In this document: one piece after another, positions 1-7,964 of the stretch
Numbering within the stretch: the stretch's first letter is position 1
Layout of the letters: the number at the start of each line of letters is the position of its first letter
Source of the DNA: Reichenbachiella versicolor
GTDB lineage: Bacteria; Bacteroidota; Bacteroidia; Cytophagales; Cyclobacteriaceae
Length of the DNA stretch: 64,000 nucleotides
Assembly: GCF_003171675.1 (NCBI RefSeq)
Contig: NZ_QFZQ01000001.1
Coordinates: 930,001-994,000 of the forward strand
Direction of reading: 5' to 3'
Program-made: the position numbers and the translations under genes
Notes under the pieces: model-generated
Databases searched by the model: none
Seen by the model: the letters and a program-made list of their open reading frames with translations, nothing else
Told to the model about the DNA's origin: nothing

Positions 1-104
1 TTGCTCAAGCTTTAGAAGAACATGCTAAGGTTGAGCAGTTCCCAAAATTAGAGGGTAAGCGTATGTTCTTAATGCTTGCACCTAAAACAGCTAAGAAAAA
101 GTAA
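1..104 (+). CDS. infC: Translation initiation factor IF-3, C-terminal end (partial)
   Basis: The last 33 codons of an open frame enter from the left edge and stop with TAA at 102-104. The visible peptide includes EEHAKVEQFPKLEGKRMF and LMLAPK, which is the typical end of the IF-3 C-terminal domain that binds the 30S subunit and inspects the start codon. The family call rests on this short tail and on the order that follows: infC-rpmI-rplT is a conserved ribosomal operon. The start and most of the protein lie outside the window. Confidence 0.85.
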   Translation, partial: AQALEEHAKVEQFPKLEGKRMFLMLAPKTAKKK

Positions 105-123
105 TATTTATTAATAAAGTAAA

Positions 124-318
124 ATGCCAAAAGTTAAAACTAAAGCAGGAGCTAAAAAAAGGTTTAAACTGACTGGAACAGGTAAGATTAAGAGAAAGCA
201 TGCTTTCAAAAGTCATATCTTGACCAAGAAGGAAACTAAACAAAAGAGAAATTTGACAAAAATGGGTCTAGTACACAAGTCAGATGTCGCTAATGTTAAA
301 GAAATGCTCAATATTTAA
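124..318 (+). CDS. rpmI: 50S ribosomal protein L35
   Basis: A 64-residue very basic protein starting [20 protein letters not shown], the hallmark L35 N-terminus, with the [14 protein letters not shown] segment following. L35 is a small structural protein of the large ribosomal subunit. The length is normal for the family. It lies 19 nt after the infC stop and about 100 nt before rplT, in the usual infC-rpmI-rplT order, so the three genes are probably co-transcribed. Confidence 0.97.
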   Translation: MPKVKTKAGAKKRFKLTGTGKIKRKHAFKSHILTKKETKQKRNLTKMGLVHKSDVANVKEMLNI

Positions 319-338
319 TTCTGTTAGATAATAGAATT
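317..338 (+). promoter_or_regulatory. Small inverted repeat between rpmI and rplT
   Basis: AATTCT at 317-322 pairs with AGAATT at 333-338 around a 10-nt loop, directly after the rpmI stop codon, followed by a T-rich stretch. In other bacteria the L20 protein represses this operon through leader or intercistronic RNA structures. This hairpin could be an attenuator or a processing site. The function is inference; only the repeat is seen. Confidence 0.3.
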
Positions 339-415
339 AGGTTTTATTTTTCACCAGGTGGTTGGTATTAAGTTCTTGATTTAAAAGACGCCAATTATCA
401 AAAAAACTTAAAATT

Positions 416-760
416 ATGCCAAGATCGGTAAACACAGTAGCTAGTAGGGCTAGAAGAAAGAACGTAATGAAATTAGCCAAGGGCTATTTCGGACGTCGTA
501 AAAATGTATGGACAGTAGCTAAAAACGCTGTCGAAAAGGGACTTGGATACTCTTATAGAGATAGAAAAGTTAAGAAAAGAGAGTTTAGAAAACTTTGGAT
601 TCAAAGAATTAATGCTGGGGCTAGAGAACATGGTTTATCTTACTCTCAGTTTATGGGTAAATTAGCTAAAGCTAATGTGGAGTTAAATAGAAAAGTATTG
701 GCTGATCTTGCAATGAATCATCCTGAAGCTTTCAAAGCTGTAGTTGATCAAGTGAAGTAA
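416..760 (+). CDS. rplT: 50S ribosomal protein L20
   Basis: A 114-residue basic protein starting [20 protein letters not shown], the standard L20 opening, with the conserved [20 protein letters not shown] and [16 protein letters not shown] segments. L20 is needed early in 50S assembly, binds 23S rRNA, and in studied bacteria autoregulates the rpmI-rplT part of its operon. The length matches the family. It is the last gene of the operon and is followed by a terminator at 786-815. Confidence 0.97.
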   Translation: MPRSVNTVASRARRKNVMKLAKGYFGRRKNVWTVAKNAVEKGLGYSYRDRKVKKREFRKLWIQRINAGAREHGLSYSQFMGKLAKANVELNRKVLADLAMNHPEAFKAVVDQVK

Positions 761-785
761 ACTAGTAATACTTAGAATATATTGG

Positions 786-815
786 GCCATTTCGTTTTAC
801 GGAATGGCTTTTTTT
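786..815 (+). terminator. Rho-independent terminator after rplT
   Basis: GCCATTTCGT pairs with ACGGAATGGC around a 3-nt loop, with one G-T pair in the stem, and is followed by an eight-T run. It lies 25 nt after the rplT stop and closes the ribosomal protein operon. Confidence 0.85.
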
Positions 816-1110
816 ATGCTTACTAAGCATTAGTCAATCAAAAGCATGATACTTTGAAATTAATTTGTGCTTTGCTTTTATAAGGCCATTGTTATTTGTA
901 ATCTGTCATTGTTTAGAGAGTATAAATGATGCTAAAAACAATATTATTGATTTTTAAATTCTAACCTGAAAGTTGTGTAACCAATATGATTAGTGAGTTT
1001 TTAAAACAGGAGTCAAAGTCATTAGAATTTGTCATTATGGTAGTCAAAGAGATCAATTTTATAGTTTTAGGTTTTTAATGTTAAATTGAGTTTTTACACA
1101 ATATTACTTT
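816..1110. other. AT-rich intergenic region before the PorE-like gene
   Basis: Together with the terminator this makes a 350-nt gene-free gap between rplT and the PorE-like gene. I see no convincing coding region, only a 30-codon frame at 986-1078 without support. It should hold the promoter of the downstream gene. A TATAGTTTTAG stretch near 1060 resembles a -7 box with one mismatch, but it is too weak to call. Confidence 0.4.
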
Positions 1111-3024
1111 ATGAATTTGATCCAAAAAACATTCGTCATTTCATTCTGTTTTTTATTTCTTTCAATAGTAGCATTAGCACAAGATTATAAGAATTCTTAT
1201 AATAAAGGTGTAAGGGCTTATAATAGAAGAGCTTATCCTGAGTCTATTAGTTTTTTAAAGGAAACTTTGAAATTAAAGCCAGACATGGAGCATGCTTGGT
1301 ATTTGACTGCTATGGCTCAGAAGAATCTAAAACATTATAAAGAAGCTTCTTATGCCTTTAAAAAGATTGAGTATTTGAATCCAGACTTCAACTCTATTTT
1401 TTATTTAGAGGCTGGAAAGATGTATGTAGAGATGGGAGAGTTCTCTTCTGCTAAAAAGTACTTACGGAATTATTTAAAAAAGACTTCTAAATCACCAAAG
1501 AACACATTAAAACGTCATGTTGGATATAATAGATTAAAGTATGCTGAATTAAGTAGAGACGTAAGGGTTATGTCTCCAACTACTTCAGATCCTGTAGAGG
1601 TGTCTTCTATAAATAGTTCATCAAATGACCTTACTCCACAAGTAAGTCCAACAGGTACTAAGATGTATTTTACAAGTTCACGGTCAGGAGGTGTATTATC
1701 CGATTCTGGTAAAGTGGCTCAAGATATCTTTTATTCTGATTTGGTCAATGGTCAATGGAGTACACCTCAATTAATGCCTGCTCCAATTAACTCTGATAAA
1801 GATGATTTTGGGGCTTCCTTTTCAGGGGATGGTCAAACAATGGTCTATGTTCGATGTGGTGAAAAAGAAAGTGTAGGCAATTGCGATTTGTATATTACTC
1901 ACTTAAAAGGAACGAAATGGACTGAACCTGTTAATATGGGCAATGTAGTTAATAGTCCTGAGTGGGATTCTCAACCTACAATAAGTTCAGATGGGACTCG
2001 TATTATTTTTGCCTCTGCTAGAAAAGGAGGGTATGGAGGTATAGATCTATATATGACTTCGAAAAACCAGTATGGACAATGGGGAGTAGCCGTGAATTTA
2101 GGAAGTATTGTAAATACCCCTTTTAAAGATAGTAGTCCATATTTAGCTCCCGATGGAAAGTCACTTTACTATGCAAGTAATGGACACCCTGGATATGGAG
2201 GTCAAGATATTTTCTTTGCAGTATTTAATGAAGGTAGATGGATGAAACCTCAAAATGTAGGTGCGCCAATTAATTCATCAGGTGATGATAAAAATTTCAC
2301 TACTTCAGCTTCTGGAAAAGCTTACTTTGCATCATCCAGATTAGATCCAAAAAATTATGACATATTTGAAGTAGAATTACCAGAGTTTTTAAAACCAGAG
2401 CCTTCATTGGTGATTCAAGGTCTTGTAAAAAATTCTAATAATGATGCTCCTATTGAGGCTGTGGTAATGGTAGAGGATCTTGATAATGGAGAGATGTTAG
2501 CTTTGAATAAAAGTAATTCTATAACTGGAGAATATTTGGTTGTGTTGCCAGTAGGTAGGAATTATAGCGTATCTGCAAGTAAGGATGGCTATTTCTTTTA
2601 TTCTCAAAGTTTTGATTTGCCAAAGGATACTTCATATTTAGAAATAACTAAAGACATATTGCTAGAACCAATTGAGAAAGGTACTAAGGTTGTTTTAAAT
2701 AATATTTTCTTTGAGTCTGGTCGCGCCGAGTTAAAACCTATTAGCTATGTAGAGCTAAATAAGGCTGTAGACTTGATGAAGAAGAATTCGACGATGGTTA
2801 TAGAAATAGGTGGACATACGGATAATGTTGGTGCTGAAACTCTTAATTTAAAACTGTCCCAAAGTAGGGCAGAAGCAGTTAAGGATTATATGAAATTAGC
2901 AGGGATTGATGATAATAGGTTACAGGCTAAAGGATATGGAGAGTCGATGCCAATAGCTGATAATACTACGAAAGAAGGTAAAAAGGCCAATCGTCGCACA
3001 GAGTTTGTAATTGTAGAGTTCTAA
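1111..3024 (+). CDS. PorE-like TPR / beta-propeller / OmpA-family envelope protein
   Basis: A 637-residue exported protein. The order is a signal peptide (1-23, ending VALAQ), TPR repeats (about 25-130), a PD40/WD40-type propeller with repeated FTSSR, FASAR and YYASNG strands (about 160-420), a carboxypeptidase regulatory-like fold (about 435-520), and a C-terminal OmpA domain with GGHTDNVG and LSQSRAEAVKDY motifs that bind peptidoglycan. This is the domain order of PorE, the peptidoglycan-anchored part of the type IX secretion system in Porphyromonas. Bacteroidota carry many paralogs, and no other secretion gene is nearby, so a direct secretion role is inference. A second copy of the same layout lies at 15628-17610. 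Confidence 0.85.
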   Translation: MNLIQKTFVISFCFLFLSIVALAQDYKNSYNKGVRAYNRRAYPESISFLKETLKLKPDMEHAWYLTAMAQKNLKHYKEASYAFKKIEYLNPDFNSIFYLEAGKMYVEMGEFSSAKKYLRNYLKKTSKSPKNTLKRHVGYNRLKYAELSRDVRVMSPTTSDPVEVSSINSSSNDLTPQVSPTGTKMYFTSSRSGGVLSDSGKVAQDIFYSDLVNGQWSTPQLMPAPINSDKDDFGASFSGDGQTMVYVRCGEKESVGNCDLYITHLKGTKWTEPVNMGNVVNSPEWDSQPTISSDGTRIIFASARKGGYGGIDLYMTSKNQYGQWGVAVNLGSIVNTPFKDSSPYLAPDGKSLYYASNGHPGYGGQDIFFAVFNEGRWMKPQNVGAPINSSGDDKNFTTSASGKAYFASSRLDPKNYDIFEVELPEFLKPEPSLVIQGLVKNSNNDAPIEAVVMVEDLDNGEMLALNKSNSITGEYLVVLPVGRNYSVSASKDGYFFYSQSFDLPKDTSYLEITKDILLEPIEKGTKVVLNNIFFESGRAELKPISYVELNKAVDLMKKNSTMVIEIGGHTDNVGAETLNLKLSQSRAEAVKDYMKLAGIDDNRLQAKGYGESMPIADNTTKEGKKANRRTEFVIVEF

Positions 3025-3029
3025 TTGTT

Positions 3030-3479
3030 TTATACTTTTTTAAAGTATTTCATTGGTACAATTAGCATTCCAAAACACTCACCATCTTTCTTACTCAAGT
3101 GTTTATGATGTACTTTATGGGCTCTTCGAATGGCTAAGAAATATCTATTTTTAGTCTTTCGAAGTACCTTAATGCGTTGATGAATAAATAAGTCATGAAC
3201 AAAGAAATACGCAACGCCATAAATGGTAATTCCGATTCCAATTGGTAAAACAAAAGGGATAGAAAGAGATGTTCCTAAAATGATGCAAATTATAGCAGGG
3301 GTAGCAAATATGATGAAAAATGAATCATTCTTTTCTACCCAATGTTCTCCAGGGTTTTTTACGTGATGATCTTCGTGTAAGTGCCAAAGGAAGCCATGCA
3401 TAATATACTTATGAGCAAACCATGCAAAGAATTCCATAAAAAAAAACGTGGCGAAAATTATTATGATGGAGAGTGTCAT
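3030..3479 (-). CDS. crtZ: Beta-carotene hydroxylase (CrtZ type)
   Basis: A 149-residue membrane protein with the histidine clusters of the fatty-acid-hydroxylase superfamily: HKYIMH and HLHEDHH near residues 23-40, and HKVHHKH near 120-126. These bind the di-iron centre that hydroxylates beta-ionone rings to give zeaxanthin. Several hydrophobic segments are present. It is the last gene of the crtI-crtB-idi-crtZ operon: its start overlaps the idi stop by 4 nt (ATGA). It ends 5 nt from the convergent PorE-like gene with no terminator between. The lycopene cyclase needed to make its substrate is not in the window. Confidence 0.9.
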   Translation of the reverse strand: MTLSIIIIFATFFFMEFFAWFAHKYIMHGFLWHLHEDHHVKNPGEHWVEKNDSFFIIFATPAIICIILGTSLSIPFVLPIGIGITIYGVAYFFVHDLFIHQRIKVLRKTKNRYFLAIRRAHKVHHKHLSKKDGECFGMLIVPMKYFKKV

Positions 3480-4027
3480 TTGACTAAAGTCGTAGATTTT
3501 ATAATGTGGCTTTGCACTTCCTGAAATAACATTTTAAACCATTCAGTATAGTTTTCAGGATGTAAACCTATATCTTCTTGAAGTCGATTAAACTTGATTT
3601 TTTTCCAATTTTGCACCTCATCTGGGTTAGGTTTTGGGGTTTCGTCAGTCTGAAGAATAAAAATATGATCAAGCTCGTGCTCTATTAAATTATTGTCTAA
3701 TTCAGCTTTGTATTTGAAGTTAAATACTTTGGACGGGGTTCCAGACATTCCCATTTCTTCTATTAACCTTCTCGATGCAGCCTCTTTAGAAATTTCGTTT
3801 TGATATGGATGACTACAACAAGTATTTGACCATAATCCTTGTGAATGATATTTGTCGTTAGCCCTTTGTTGAATAATCCAATTACCTTCAGAGTCATAGG
3901 CAAAGACTGAAATAGCTCTATGTAATTTACCTTTTACATGAGCTTCCATTTTAGGCATTAATCCTATTTCATTGTCATGCTCATCCACCAATATAACAAC
4001 ATTTTGTTTGGTCTGATCTTCTTTCAT
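3476..4027 (-). CDS. idi: Isopentenyl-diphosphate delta-isomerase, type I
   Basis: A 183-residue Nudix-family enzyme that interconverts IPP and DMAPP, the building blocks for the carotenoid pathway encoded around it. The SNTCCSHP motif carries the catalytic cysteine and a metal-binding histidine, and RRLIEEMG is the Nudix-box remnant with the catalytic glutamate region. Length and motifs fit type I isomerases. It sits inside the carotenoid operon, overlapping crtB by 1 nt (TAATG) and crtZ by 4 nt, which suggests translational coupling and dedicated precursor supply. Confidence 0.93.
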   Translation of the reverse strand: MKEDQTKQNVVILVDEHDNEIGLMPKMEAHVKGKLHRAISVFAYDSEGNWIIQQRANDKYHSQGLWSNTCCSHPYQNEISKEAASRRLIEEMGMSGTPSKVFNFKYKAELDNNLIEHELDHIFILQTDETPKPNPDEVQNWKKIKFNRLQEDIGLHPENYTEWFKMLFQEVQSHIIKSTTLVK

Positions 4028-4866
4028 TAAACCAAGTTAAGTTGATATCTGAAATATGACCCTAATAGTAATGAAGCTTTTTGAGTATTTGAAACTCTTA
4101 TTCTTCTATTAGTAAGTTCTTCCAAAGGCATACTTTTAATTTTACTTAGGAGTCTTCGGTAATAAATATATGCTACGTAAACGCCGAATTTTGCTTCTTT
4201 TGGTAATTGCTGAATTCCAATGAGAGCATCTGCAAAGTCCTTTTCAATATCTTCTATGATTTGGTCTCGTTGGGTCATTGTCATAGATTCCATATTGATT
4301 CCAGGGAAATAACTTCTTGATAGGTTTTGAACATCATGTTTGAGATCTCTTAAAAAGTTCACTTTTTGAAAAGCTGACCCCAATTTCATAGCTGAAAATT
4401 TCAGATGATCATACCTGTCTTGATCTCCACCAACAAATACTTTAAGGCACATCAGGCCTACAACGTCAGCAGAACCATATATATATTCGTTTATTTCTTC
4501 TACATCCTCATATTTTTGAACTGATAGATCCGCTCTCATACTTTTAAGGAAAGCCGAGACCAACTCATTGTCTATATTGAAGGATTTAACCGTCTGCTGA
4601 AAAGAGTTTAATATAGGGTTAAGACTGATTCCTCTGTCTAGAGATTTATAATATTCGTTTTCGAATTCATTCAAAAGCGTTTCCTTATCATAGTCATGAA
4701 AGGTGTCTACAATTTCATCAGCGAATCTTACAAATCCATAGATGTTATGTATGTGAGATCTAATTGATGGAGCAAGCATAGTTACTGCCTTAGAAAAGGA
4801 TGTGCTGTAATGATGAGTAACATATTCACTACAACGACAACTTACTTCGTCAAACAGCTTTTTCAT
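4027..4866 (-). CDS. crtB: Phytoene synthase
   Basis: A 279-residue trans-isoprenyl diphosphate synthase of the squalene/phytoene family. It condenses two geranylgeranyl diphosphates to phytoene, the first committed carotenoid step. Two aspartate-rich metal-binding motifs are visible: FADEIVDTF near residues 48-56 and LRDLKHD near 172-178. YYSTSFSKA-like sequence near the N-terminus (HHYSTSFSKA) is also typical. It overlaps crtI by 17 nt and idi by 1 nt in the same operon. The expected active-site positions look intact. Confidence 0.93.
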   Translation of the reverse strand: MKKLFDEVSCRCSEYVTHHYSTSFSKAVTMLAPSIRSHIHNIYGFVRFADEIVDTFHDYDKETLLNEFENEYYKSLDRGISLNPILNSFQQTVKSFNIDNELVSAFLKSMRADLSVQKYEDVEEINEYIYGSADVVGLMCLKVFVGGDQDRYDHLKFSAMKLGSAFQKVNFLRDLKHDVQNLSRSYFPGINMESMTMTQRDQIIEDIEKDFADALIGIQQLPKEAKFGVYVAYIYYRRLLSKIKSMPLEELTNRRIRVSNTQKASLLLGSYFRYQLNLV

Positions 4867-6340
4867 AGATAAGTGTTTTATTAAAGATACGAATTATTTG
4901 ATTAGCGACAACTTTTCCAGATATGAGAGAAGGAGGGACTCCAGGTCCTGGAACGGTTAGTTGCCCAGTGAAAAACAGGTTGTTTATTTTTGAGCTTTTG
5001 ATTTTAGGTCTCAGATATGCAGTTTGAAGCAAGGTATTTGCTAATCCATAAGCATTTCCTTTGTAAGAGTTGTAATCTGAAACAAAATCAGATACGCAAT
5101 AAGACTTACTAAATAGTATTGAATCACCTACTTTTTGATCAATTATAAACTCAAGTCTTTTCAAGATTATTTCTAGGTACTTATTCCTTATGTCTTCGTT
5201 ATCTTCTATTCCAGGAGCGATTGGAATTAGAAAAGTTCCTACTTCCTTGCCTTCTGGAGCAAAAGATTTGTCCGTCACACTAGGGAAGTTCGCATAGAAC
5301 ATGGGTGATTCTGGCCAATTTATATCATCATAGATAGATTTAGCATGCTTTTCAAAGTCAGTATCAAAGAATAAAGTATGATGTGATATGTTTTTTAACT
5401 TTTTGTCAAAGGCTATATAGAATAATAATGAGGACGGAGCAAAAGTTTTTTTCTTCCAGTACTTTTCTGAATACTGTCTGTATTGTAAGGGTAAAAGTGT
5501 CTCTGTGAAATGATAATCAGCTCCACTAAGTATCAAATCGGATTCTATATACTCTTTAGAAGATTGTATTCCTACTGCTTTTTTATCGGATACATTGATT
5601 TTAGTAACATCTTCGTCAAATCTGAAAGTAACACCTAATTCAATAGCCAATTCGTACATGGCTCTTACCACCTCAAACATGCCGCCTTCAGGGTGCCAAG
5701 TTCCAAGACCAAAATCTGCATGATTCATGAAGTTGTAAAATGCAGGAGTATTTGAAGGTTTGGCACCTAGGAAAAGTACTGGGAACTCTAATATTTGTCT
5801 AAGTTTGGGAGACTTTATTTTCTTTCTTACTGTTTGTTGAATGGTTTTAAAGAATTGATCCAGTTTTTTAGCTGTTTCTACAGTGATAAGTTCACTTAAT
5901 GACAAACCAGGCTTGTAAACTAGATCTAGTATTGCAATGTTGTAGTTGTCTTCAGCACTTTTTAAGAATGATTTTAAATGTTTAGAGCTACCAGACTCTT
6001 CATTTTCAAAAAGAGTGTAAATATCTTGAAGACTTGCTCCTATATCAAATCTATCAGCTTTATTAAAATAAACCGAATAGCCTGGATCTAGTCTATTTAG
6101 TTGATAATAGTCTGAGGGTTTTTTATTAAAATCAGCAAAAAAACTTTCGAATACATCGGGCATCCAATACCAACTAGGTCCCATATCAAATTTGAATCCA
6201 TCTTGTTCGTATACTCTCGCTCTGCCCCCTGGTTGTGTGTTTTTTTCAATAACGGTTACGTTGTTTCCAGCTTGGGCAAGATAGCAAGCAGCGCTGAGTG
6301 AAGAGAAACCAGCTCCAATGATTGAAATTTTTGTGCTCAT
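4850..6340 (-). CDS. crtI: Phytoene desaturase
   Basis: A 496-residue FAD-dependent desaturase that converts phytoene towards lycopene. The N-terminal dinucleotide-binding motif GAGFSSLSAACYLAQAG is followed by EKNTQPGGRA and the DMGPSWYWMP substrate-side segment typical of bacterial CrtI. The C-terminal FAD motif is GLANTLLQTAYLRP with NLFFTGQLTVPGPGVPP. The length is normal. It is the first gene of the minus-strand crt operon, starts with ATG, and overlaps crtB by 17 nt. Its leader contains a repeat-rich operator candidate at 6362-6385. Confidence 0.95.
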   Translation of the reverse strand: MSTKISIIGAGFSSLSAACYLAQAGNNVTVIEKNTQPGGRARVYEQDGFKFDMGPSWYWMPDVFESFFADFNKKPSDYYQLNRLDPGYSVYFNKADRFDIGASLQDIYTLFENEESGSSKHLKSFLKSAEDNYNIAILDLVYKPGLSLSELITVETAKKLDQFFKTIQQTVRKKIKSPKLRQILEFPVLFLGAKPSNTPAFYNFMNHADFGLGTWHPEGGMFEVVRAMYELAIELGVTFRFDEDVTKINVSDKKAVGIQSSKEYIESDLILSGADYHFTETLLPLQYRQYSEKYWKKKTFAPSSLLFYIAFDKKLKNISHHTLFFDTDFEKHAKSIYDDINWPESPMFYANFPSVTDKSFAPEGKEVGTFLIPIAPGIEDNEDIRNKYLEIILKRLEFIIDQKVGDSILFSKSYCVSDFVSDYNSYKGNAYGLANTLLQTAYLRPKIKSSKINNLFFTGQLTVPGPGVPPSLISGKVVANQIIRIFNKTLIYEKAV

Positions 6341-6361
6341 GTATTCCTTGTACTTTTTTGA

Positions 6362-6385
6362 CTAACAAAAGTTGTGAAAAGTTAG
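6362..6385 (-). promoter_or_regulatory. Operator-like repeat upstream of the carotenoid operon
   Basis: On the plus strand AAAAGTT occurs at 6367-6373 and again at 6377-6383, exactly 10 bp apart (one helical turn). The pair is bracketed by CTAAC (6362-6366) and GTTAG (6381-6385). It lies 22-45 nt before the crtI start codon, where promoter elements are expected, and on the minus strand it offers TAACTTTT and AACTTTTG, each one base off the TAnnTTTG box. A promoter with an overlapping regulator site is inferred. Confidence 0.4.
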
Positions 6386-6460
6386 ACAAAAAAATGAAGA
6401 ACCGAGTTTTATTAACGTAATACTGACCATTAAACATTGTAATGTTTTAATTGTGAGTAT

Positions 6461-7783
6461 CTAAACTTTTGGTAGTGAAATTTTGAACGTAGCACCTTGA
6501 TTAGGTTTACTATCACATTCTATTGAGCCGTTCATTTTTTCTATATATGTTTTCACTAAAGAAAGACCTAAACCGGTAGAGCCTTCGCCGTTGGTAGGTT
6601 TAGCGCTCATTTGCGCAAATTTTGAAAACATAAGTTTTTTCTCTTTTGGTTGAAAACCAGGCCCTTGATCTTTTATAAATATAAAAACATGAATTTCATC
6701 TTGTTCTATCCAAACGCTTACCACCTTGTTTTTTTCTGAGAATTTAATGGCATTGGATAGCAAGTTTTCTATTACTTGACACAAGTAGGTCGCATCTGCA
6801 TGGGCTTTAGGATGTATGCCATTTCTATATTTTAAAAGGATGTTTTTCTTATCAGCTTTTCCTTGAAAGTCATTTAGGCAATTAGTTATGATTGTATTTA
6901 CATCAGTGGCTTTTAGGTCAACATTAATCTTACTTTCAGATAAACTTACATCTAGAACCTTTGCTATGAGTTGAGTAGCTTTTTGGTTAGAGTCGTGTAT
7001 AAGGTCAACTAGTTCTTTTTGGTCAGCGGTAAGAGATTGTTTTTGCAATAGGTGGAATAGGCTTTCTATATTTCCAAGAGGATTTTTTAGATCATGTGAT
7101 AAAATTTGAATAAAAAAATCCTTTTCGTTGATATGTTCTTTTAGCTGCTCTGATTGGAGAGTTATTTTATTCTTCTGTTTGATGAGTTGGAGATTTGATT
7201 TTTCAAGTTCTGATAAGGCATGAGATCTGTTGAATTCAAATACGAAGGTGATAAACAATAAAATCATTAATAGACCTGTGAGTACAGAAGTGTACCATAA
7301 AGCTCTCATTTCAACATTGTATTCTACGGGAAGATCATTTTCAATAATAGCTTGCCATCCAAACCAAATCATAAAGCCTAAGGCAAGTATCCCCCAAAAA
7401 AAAGCTGACTTTCTTCCCACTACAAGTAGGGATAAAATTGGAATTGAAATAATCCAAGGATATATTCCTGAATACATTCCTCCGGAGAAGTAAGTAAGAG
7501 TAATTACAGCAATTGCTCCTATAGTAGTGTAGAAATTACCAATAATAGTGATGTGAACCCGTGTTTTGACTAGGAAAGGTAAGAGTAAAAAACCTACAAC
7601 ATTTGCTATCATAAAGGTTACACCTTTGTCATATTCAAAATAATAGCTGAGGTATATATATGAGTTGCTAATTAAACTGGTAAGAAAACTCGTTCTGACT
7701 AATAATCTGACTTGTCTTAAAGATTTAGTGTCGTTGAAATAGGATGGGTGTATAAAAAAATCTACGATATCTTTTATTCTCAT
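6461..7783 (-). CDS. Membrane-bound sensor histidine kinase
   Basis: A 440-residue protein with about six hydrophobic segments over residues 30-200, a short coiled stretch, a HisKA domain with the phospho-acceptor motif SHDLKNPLGN near 229-238, and a HATPase domain with N-box NLLSNAIKFS, G1 DQGPGF and G2 GSTGLGLSL. It has no receiver domain and no response regulator beside it, so it is an orphan kinase with an unrecognised multi-pass sensor. It ends 120 nt before crtI on the same strand, which could couple it to carotenoid genes, but the crt operon seems to have its own promoter region. A palindrome (CTACTA..TAGTAG, 7786-7803) abuts its start. Confidence 0.9.
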   Translation of the reverse strand: MRIKDIVDFFIHPSYFNDTKSLRQVRLLVRTSFLTSLISNSYIYLSYYFEYDKGVTFMIANVVGFLLLPFLVKTRVHITIIGNFYTTIGAIAVITLTYFSGGMYSGIYPWIISIPILSLLVVGRKSAFFWGILALGFMIWFGWQAIIENDLPVEYNVEMRALWYTSVLTGLLMILLFITFVFEFNRSHALSELEKSNLQLIKQKNKITLQSEQLKEHINEKDFFIQILSHDLKNPLGNIESLFHLLQKQSLTADQKELVDLIHDSNQKATQLIAKVLDVSLSESKINVDLKATDVNTIITNCLNDFQGKADKKNILLKYRNGIHPKAHADATYLCQVIENLLSNAIKFSEKNKVVSVWIEQDEIHVFIFIKDQGPGFQPKEKKLMFSKFAQMSAKPTNGEGSTGLGLSLVKTYIEKMNGSIECDSKPNQGATFKISLPKV

Positions 7784-7935
7784 AACTACTAGTACATTAG
7801 TAGGTAGGATTAATTATCTCAGATTTGTTCTTAAATGAAGACTAGTAAGATACAACGGGGCTTATTGAAACAATAATTTTTTCGTTTAATTAATTTGATA
7901 TGGCGACTATTTCGGGTACTGTAACTATGAATACC

Positions 7936-7943
7936 TACCTTTG
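7936..7943 (+). promoter_or_regulatory. Bacteroidota-type -7 box for the DEAD-box helicase gene
   Basis: TACCTTTG matches the Bacteroidota -7 consensus TAnnTTTG exactly and lies 21 nt before the start codon of the helicase. A TTTC about 22 nt upstream (7910-7913) is a poor -33 partner. The match implies a very short leader. Confidence 0.55.
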
Positions 7944-7964
7944 CAGCTCATTTAAGAGAAAAGA

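Noticed and set aside
986-1078. A 30-codon frame before the PorE-like gene
   Set aside because: It has no initiation context, no recognisable pattern and lies where the promoter of the next gene is expected. Frames of this size are common by chance in AT-rich DNA.
6246-6437. A 63-codon frame overlapping the crtI start on the same strand
   Set aside because: It overlaps a well-supported crtI N-terminus in another frame and translates to a composition without protein-like pattern. It would also cover the operator-like repeats.
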